Shown in pieces: positions 59,262 through 64,000 of a stretch of 64,000 bases of DNA. Below the pieces are notes generated by a model. That model saw only the letters and a program-made list of their open reading frames with translations. It searched no databases and had not been told where the DNA came from. Source of the DNA: Lonicera japonica (lineage: Eukaryota; Streptophyta; Magnoliopsida; Dipsacales; Caprifoliaceae); the NCBI GenBank assembly GCA_021464415.1, contig CM038469.1:15726501-15790500 (forward strand), read 5' to 3'. The position numbers were made by a program, and so were the translations under genes. The first letter of the stretch is position 1. Every line of letters begins with the position of its first letter.

Positions 59262-59418
59262 TGATAACATGCGTCTTACGGCGCATGTTAAAGTTACCAT
59301 AAATGGAAAGAATAAATTATTGTATGAGAATTTGTGCCATATTTAATGTATGCTAGGAATTAATTTATTCTTTCCAAATATAAGTATATAACATGTGCCA
59401 TTAAGGTACACATTACCA
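59262..59418. repeat. Foldback (MITE-like) inverted repeat
   Basis: The inner arms GGAAAGAATAAATTA (59305-59319) and TAATTTATTCTTTCC (59361-59375) are perfectly complementary. The outer parts AACATGCG...GCATGTT (59266-59289) and AACATGTGCC...CACATT (59390-59414) pair imperfectly in the same register. This suggests a small foldback element. No clear target duplication was found. Confidence 0.6.
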
Positions 59419-59578
59419 TGACTAATTTATTTTTATATATCGTGAATTATATGGAGTATGTTTGTAATCTTTTTTCATTTCTTTTTGTATTATTCCCATC
59501 CCTAGATAGCTAATTAATTTTGTTATTAATATATCTGCTAAATCCTTAACACGAGAAAGTATTCACTATAACCGTGAT

Positions 59579-62500
59579 CAGAGGCGGAGCTAAGAATAAG
59601 TTTCAGGTTGGGCCAAATTAATAACACTACAAGAATTTTTTGCATATATTATAATAAGGCCAAAATAAAAATATTACATTAAAATACTTAACGTCTTATA
59701 CATAAAAAATCAAAATGACATATTTAGTTAAAATATTCCCCTTTGATACTTCATATTTTGAAAACATTGAATGATATCTTCATTGTCGATATCTTCAAAG
59801 ACATCTTTCTCGATATATGTTACTAAGCAGTCATTCATGAAATCATTTCCCAACCGCTTTTGTAGTTGAGTCTTAATTAGTTTCATTATAGAAAAAACTC
59901 TTTCAACCGTTGGAGTTGCAACATGTAAAAGTAAAGCCAACTTAATAAGCACATATACTAATGGATATGTGCAATGCTTCTTTAATTGAACCACTTTCTT
60001 AACAAGCCCACCAATCCTTGTCACTTTTAAAAATTGGTCATTCGAATGCGCATCCAAAATATAGTTATCAAGTTGATATTCAAGTGCACTTAGATTTATT
60101 ATTGAGAAGTCGGACGGATAAAACTTGGCAAATTAGAGCAATTTTATCTTATAAAAAGTAGAAAGTGAATCTTTTGGATCAAGACAAGCCCTGCACAACA
60201 ACAACTCCATATTTACCTTATTGAAACGGGTATTCAATTCTTGAAGTAACATATCTATCACGGTGAAACAATTCAACATGATAATAATGCATAGTTGTGT
60301 TTCCTTCCACATTACGACATATTCTTCCTTGCTTTACAAACGAATCCTCCATGTTTATGATAATTATATTATGCTTAATGCAAAATAAAGACATCGCATT
60401 TAACAAAGATTCCCATCCATGATCCCTTAACTGTTGGAGGCATAACTTTGTTATTATTACAAGAGCCATAGCATTTACAATGTCTTGGTCTTTCTTCCGT
60501 AATGCTAGTGACAAATCATTTGTAATTCCTAACACATTTTTCATGAAGTGTAAGATAAATATGCAAATTTAAAAACCTGAATTTATTCCAATCGAGTATC
60601 TGCTTTTGCTCTTTACTTTGGCTCTTGTCCATCATCGCCAATAATTATGAGAACATCAATAACCGAATAAAACAAGTCAATTAAGCTAAAAAGTGGGCCA
60701 AAATGTGAACTCCAACGTGTGCCTCCAGCCTATTTCAATGTTTTTTTATTCAATCCGAAACTTGTCAAAAAATTTCCAATATAAATTCTTTTGATCAATT
60801 TTTTATATTATTTTTCTCGAATGATATCTTTATGCTTGTACAATAATATTTGACAACATTATAATAATATCAAAGAATGTAAAAATCTTTGAGTGATTTT
60901 CGGCAACAGCTACAAGTGTTAATTGTAGTTGGTGAGCAAAACATTGTACGAATAAGTAGAATTATTCTCCATTAATATCAAACTCTTAAGAGAATTAAAT
61001 TATCCTCGCATATTGCTTGCTCTATTTTAGCCTTGCCCTCGTAAACTTGATAAACTATACCCATGTTTTGAATGAAGAGACTCAATAGCTGCCTTAAGTG
61101 ATAAAGCAGTTATATCTGTAATATGTACAATGCCAAAAAATCGCTCCATAAGAAACCTCCTTTCGTCAACAAAACGTAATTAAAACAACAACCATTTTCT
61201 CCTTTACAAATATATCACGAGCCTTATCAACTAAGATAGTAAAACTCTGATCACTAATTTTTCTGATGATTGCATTTGTAGTCTTAATTGCTATGGAATT
61301 AACAATATCACATTGAATTTGATATGATGTCAATTTGAGATTTTTTGAAGCATTCTTCAAAACAACTTTCTTGGCCTCCTCATTATGCTTAGCAAGAAGT
61401 TGAAGGAGCTCAAGAAAGTTTCCTCGGTTACTTGAGTCCTCGTATTCATTATGCCCACATAAAGGTAATCCTTGCTTTAAAAGAAACCAAACGCAGTCAA
61501 CTGAGGCAGTCAATCGAATACGATAATCAATTCGAACTTGATCAGAATGATTAGACAAACAAACTTTTATGTGTCGTTGTTTCATTAGATCTTCAGCAAC
61601 TTTCATGCATTTGTTATGCAAACTATTGTGCTCTCCAACATGTTTGTTTAACAATTTTTTCTTCTTCCAATTAATAAATCTTTCACCAATAAATGAGTCA
61701 CCACCCCTTGCCAGCAGCTTGACTTTGGTTTGAACAAATAGCAATACAAGCAAAATGGAGAATTTTTTGAAATACTATACTCCAACCAACAACTGTAATC
61801 ATTAAACCATGATGAAATAAATCTACATTTGTGAGGTCCAGAAACACTCCAAGAAAAATCATGGCTTTTTGGTTGATAAGGCCCTTTTTGCAAGTATGTT
61901 CATCTCACATTCTCTTTAATATTAACATCATAATCATGTGTACTTTTCCTTAATCTAGGGTCACTTTGAAGCTCTAAATTGGAAAAAACATTTGGAATAA
62001 TAAAATTGACATTCGGATCAAAAGAACCTATATTTGATATAGTGAAATCGAGACATTCGGAAGAGTGCAATCAACATTCAGAGTAAAACTCAAACCAAAA
62101 TTTCAAGAAGTGGAACTTACTCTTACTTTACTAAAATACTTCTCCATGCTATTTCTGAAAAGTTAAAAATGATATACTAAAATTAATTAGATATTTTGAA
62201 ATATCTTTATCAATTCAATATTTAATCTACTATAACCAACAAACAAATATATTAATCTCAATATTAACTTATCAAATAACAATATAATAAGCAAATCAAC
62301 ATTAATAGATAATAACGAACAAACAAATATATTAATAAACAAATAAACATCAATAACCAACAAACAACTATAGTTATTAATCAATATTATCAAAAAAGTA
62401 AATAAGTCAAAATTCAAGAAAACACATAAATCTTAATATTCAAAATAATAAAAAAAAATAGTATAAGAAAGAAATTTGACCTAGAAGTTGTGGAAGAAGA

Positions 62501-62764
62501 AGAAGAATGGGATAAGTGGCTTGGAAGAAATAAAAAGGGGGGGCTGGACTGCTGGACGGGGTAAATACCTAACCTATATTGTAATTACAAAACTCAACCC
62601 CAAATTCTTATTGCATATTGCACAAAGGGCCCTTGCCGCTAAAGTTTTCTAATTACACGAGCACCCCTTGATTTTTTACACTATTACAAACAAACCCAAT
62701 ACTTAAGAATTTTTTTTAAAATCCAACTGGGGCCATGGCCCACCCTAATCTCTTAGTGCATCTG
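59579..62764 (-). mobile_element. hAT DNA transposon, decayed (3.2 kb)
   Basis: The left end, CAGAGGCGGAGCTAAG...TTGGGCC, is a common plant hAT terminus. The right end, read inward, is CAGATGCACTAAGAG...GGTGGGCC, an imperfect inverted match. The transposase gene lies between them. The flanking 8-mers (ACCGTGAT and CCCTTTTA) do not match, so the target duplication is lost or one border is wrong. Confidence 0.8.
59728..62147 (-). pseudogene. hAT transposase (TTF-type zinc finger, DUF4371-like), broken
   Basis: The start is MEKYF at 62147. The TTF-type zinc-finger region at 61700-61893 reads KGPYQPKSHDFSWSVSG and NSPFCLYCYLF. The DUF4371-like block at 61166-61753 contains NLKLTSYQIQCDIVNSIA and ILVDKARDIFVKEKM, where related transposases have DESRD. 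The block near 61000-61050 that in active relatives reads GQGYDGASNM has a stop and a substitution at the Asp (remaining: NRASNMRG), so catalysis is lost. Near 60700 TRWSSHFGP survives. The C-terminal hAT dimerisation domain at 59728-60057 is well preserved: YPLVYVLIKLALLLHVAT, TVERVFSIMKLIKTQLQ. More than ten stops or frame changes occur overall. Confidence 0.88.
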
Positions 62765-64000
62765 CCCTTTTACACATCCACTATAATGCAACATATACAA
62801 TTAAGTGTTACCTAGTATAATTTAATGAGCATCCTCTCATCCTTTAATGTATTCCTAAATAACATGACAAAAGATCAACATTAGAAGTTTCAAATTATTG
62901 AAACTAGCAAAGTCAAATATTATCTATGTCTCAAATTAATAGCCCCATTTTAAATTTATTAGTGTTCAAAGAGACACTACTTTTCAATTTGAAATGAAAG
63001 GAGTAACTAAAATAGCGATTAGATAATCATAAACTATATAATGGAATCATCGACGAAATTATAGAACTTTAATGGAGTTCTAAAACCAATTAAACATTTA
63101 GTTAAATAATGAAAAAAAAATTAAAATATCATATATCGGAAAAGAGATGCTATACATGATTGAGAACAGTGTCTTCAAAAGTAATAAATTCCTTTTAGGT
63201 TTTCAATTTACACCAAATTGTTTAATACATATTTAGATTTTCAATTTGGTGTAAGTTTTGCAGGACTAATTGAGAACAGGGCCTCGTTTTGGAAATAAAT
63301 TCAAATTTTTTATGGATTTGTAAATCCTATTGTATTTGAAGTTGAATACAAGGAGAAGGGTTAAATTTGGAGTAATTAAATGTCAAGTAGAGAAGTTAAA
63401 AAGTAGAAGAAGAATGATGGTAGTGAAACTCTGTTATTCCCTGCTACTGTTAATTTAGAATTGGGATAATTGAGAATAAACAACTGTCATTAAACAGGTG
63501 GCTTCTTTTAATTGGATTGTTATAAAATGTGGGAATGCCGAGTTGTTATCATTATTAAAGTGAATATTTTCTCAACAATGCTTAGTAGGAAGAAAGTTTA
63601 ATGAATTGCTTTTCATTCTATCTATGAGTTTCGAAACTATTTTTTTTATATCTTTAAAACAGTATGAATTTGATTTCTTATGACAACTAAATTTGTTAAG
63701 CTTGTGTTATTATGTTATGTTTACTAGTACTATTTTAAGGGTATTCATCAAATCCAATTAATTACTGAAGTTTGCCATTCTTGCATGCATGTTACAAAAA
63801 TAAAATAAAATTAAGCTAATGCCCAATTTTGAAATTCTCATATTTTCTTGGGTAGCTTTGATTCATTTTACAACCCTATTCACACCGTGCATTTATATAA
63901 TAAGGGCAATAATTTTTAAAATCTTAAAATGTATAGGCAATAAAGAATTGTGTGGTTGATATTAAAGATATTTTTTAAAAGTGCATAGTGACTTTGACAC
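62765..64000. other. No gene seen; AT-rich with a small hairpin
   Basis: A 13-bp perfect inverted repeat, TTACACCAAATTG (63208-63220) and CAATTTGGTGTAA (63242-63254), is flanked by related phrases TTGAGAACAG (about 63161 and 63271). This may be the core of a small MITE. No coding signal is present. Confidence 0.5.

Overview
This window is a repeat-dense stretch of a flowering-plant nuclear genome. The evidence is Ty1/copia and Ty3/gypsy chromovirus LTR retrotransposons primed by initiator tRNA-Met, a Cassandra LTR carrying a 5S rRNA domain, two hAT transposons, a Helitron-like element and a LINE remnant, all in AT-rich sequence. The species cannot be named. I found no intact host gene and no open reading frame that looks functional. 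Almost every coding trace is a broken transposon gene.

Layout. 1-7684: Copia-1, minus strand (3' LTR cut by the window edge, decayed pol and gag, repeat-bearing leader, PBS, 5' LTR). 7690-12299: old unassigned sequence with one decayed gag-like transcription unit. 12300-14483: a gypsy-type LTR. 15263-15662: two 200-bp tandem copies. 15892-20730: a compact non-autonomous element built LTR-135bp-LTR-135bp-LTR with a TTGGG target duplication, sitting inside an older copia LTR. 21640-22800: 3' part of a LINE ORF2. 23220-33844: Copia-2, a coding-free copia derivative. Its interior holds a 982-bp hAT element (24070-25051), and its right LTR is split by a Helitron-like element (26657-33638) that itself carries a gypsy solo LTR (30344-33173).

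33850-36117: copia gag remnant. 36193-36350: gypsy RT scrap. 36470-37676: LTR, PBS and leader of another gypsy-like element. It is interrupted by Tekay-like element A (3' LTR from 37677, interior to 56031). A's LTR is itself interrupted twice: by solo LTR B (39033-43197), which holds a Cassandra solo LTR (41417-41799), and by a near-complete chromovirus C (43854-52870). 56032 to about 58300: copia gag, PBS and LTR fragment. 58300-59570: unassigned AT-rich DNA with a foldback repeat and a poly-G run. 59579-62764: decayed hAT with zinc finger and dimerisation domain. 62765-64000: nothing coding seen.

The insertion order can be read from matching target duplications: TTGGG, ATTATAAC, AATTA, ATAAC, ACCTG and TATAT, plus an A/T Helitron target. 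The most interesting signals are the three-LTR compact element, the Helitron split-LTR reconstruction, and short palindrome modules with CGAT-, TCGA- or CCGG-type cores that recur inside both copia and gypsy LTRs at what looks like a comparable position. I saw no CRISPR array, operon, rRNA locus or host RNA gene.
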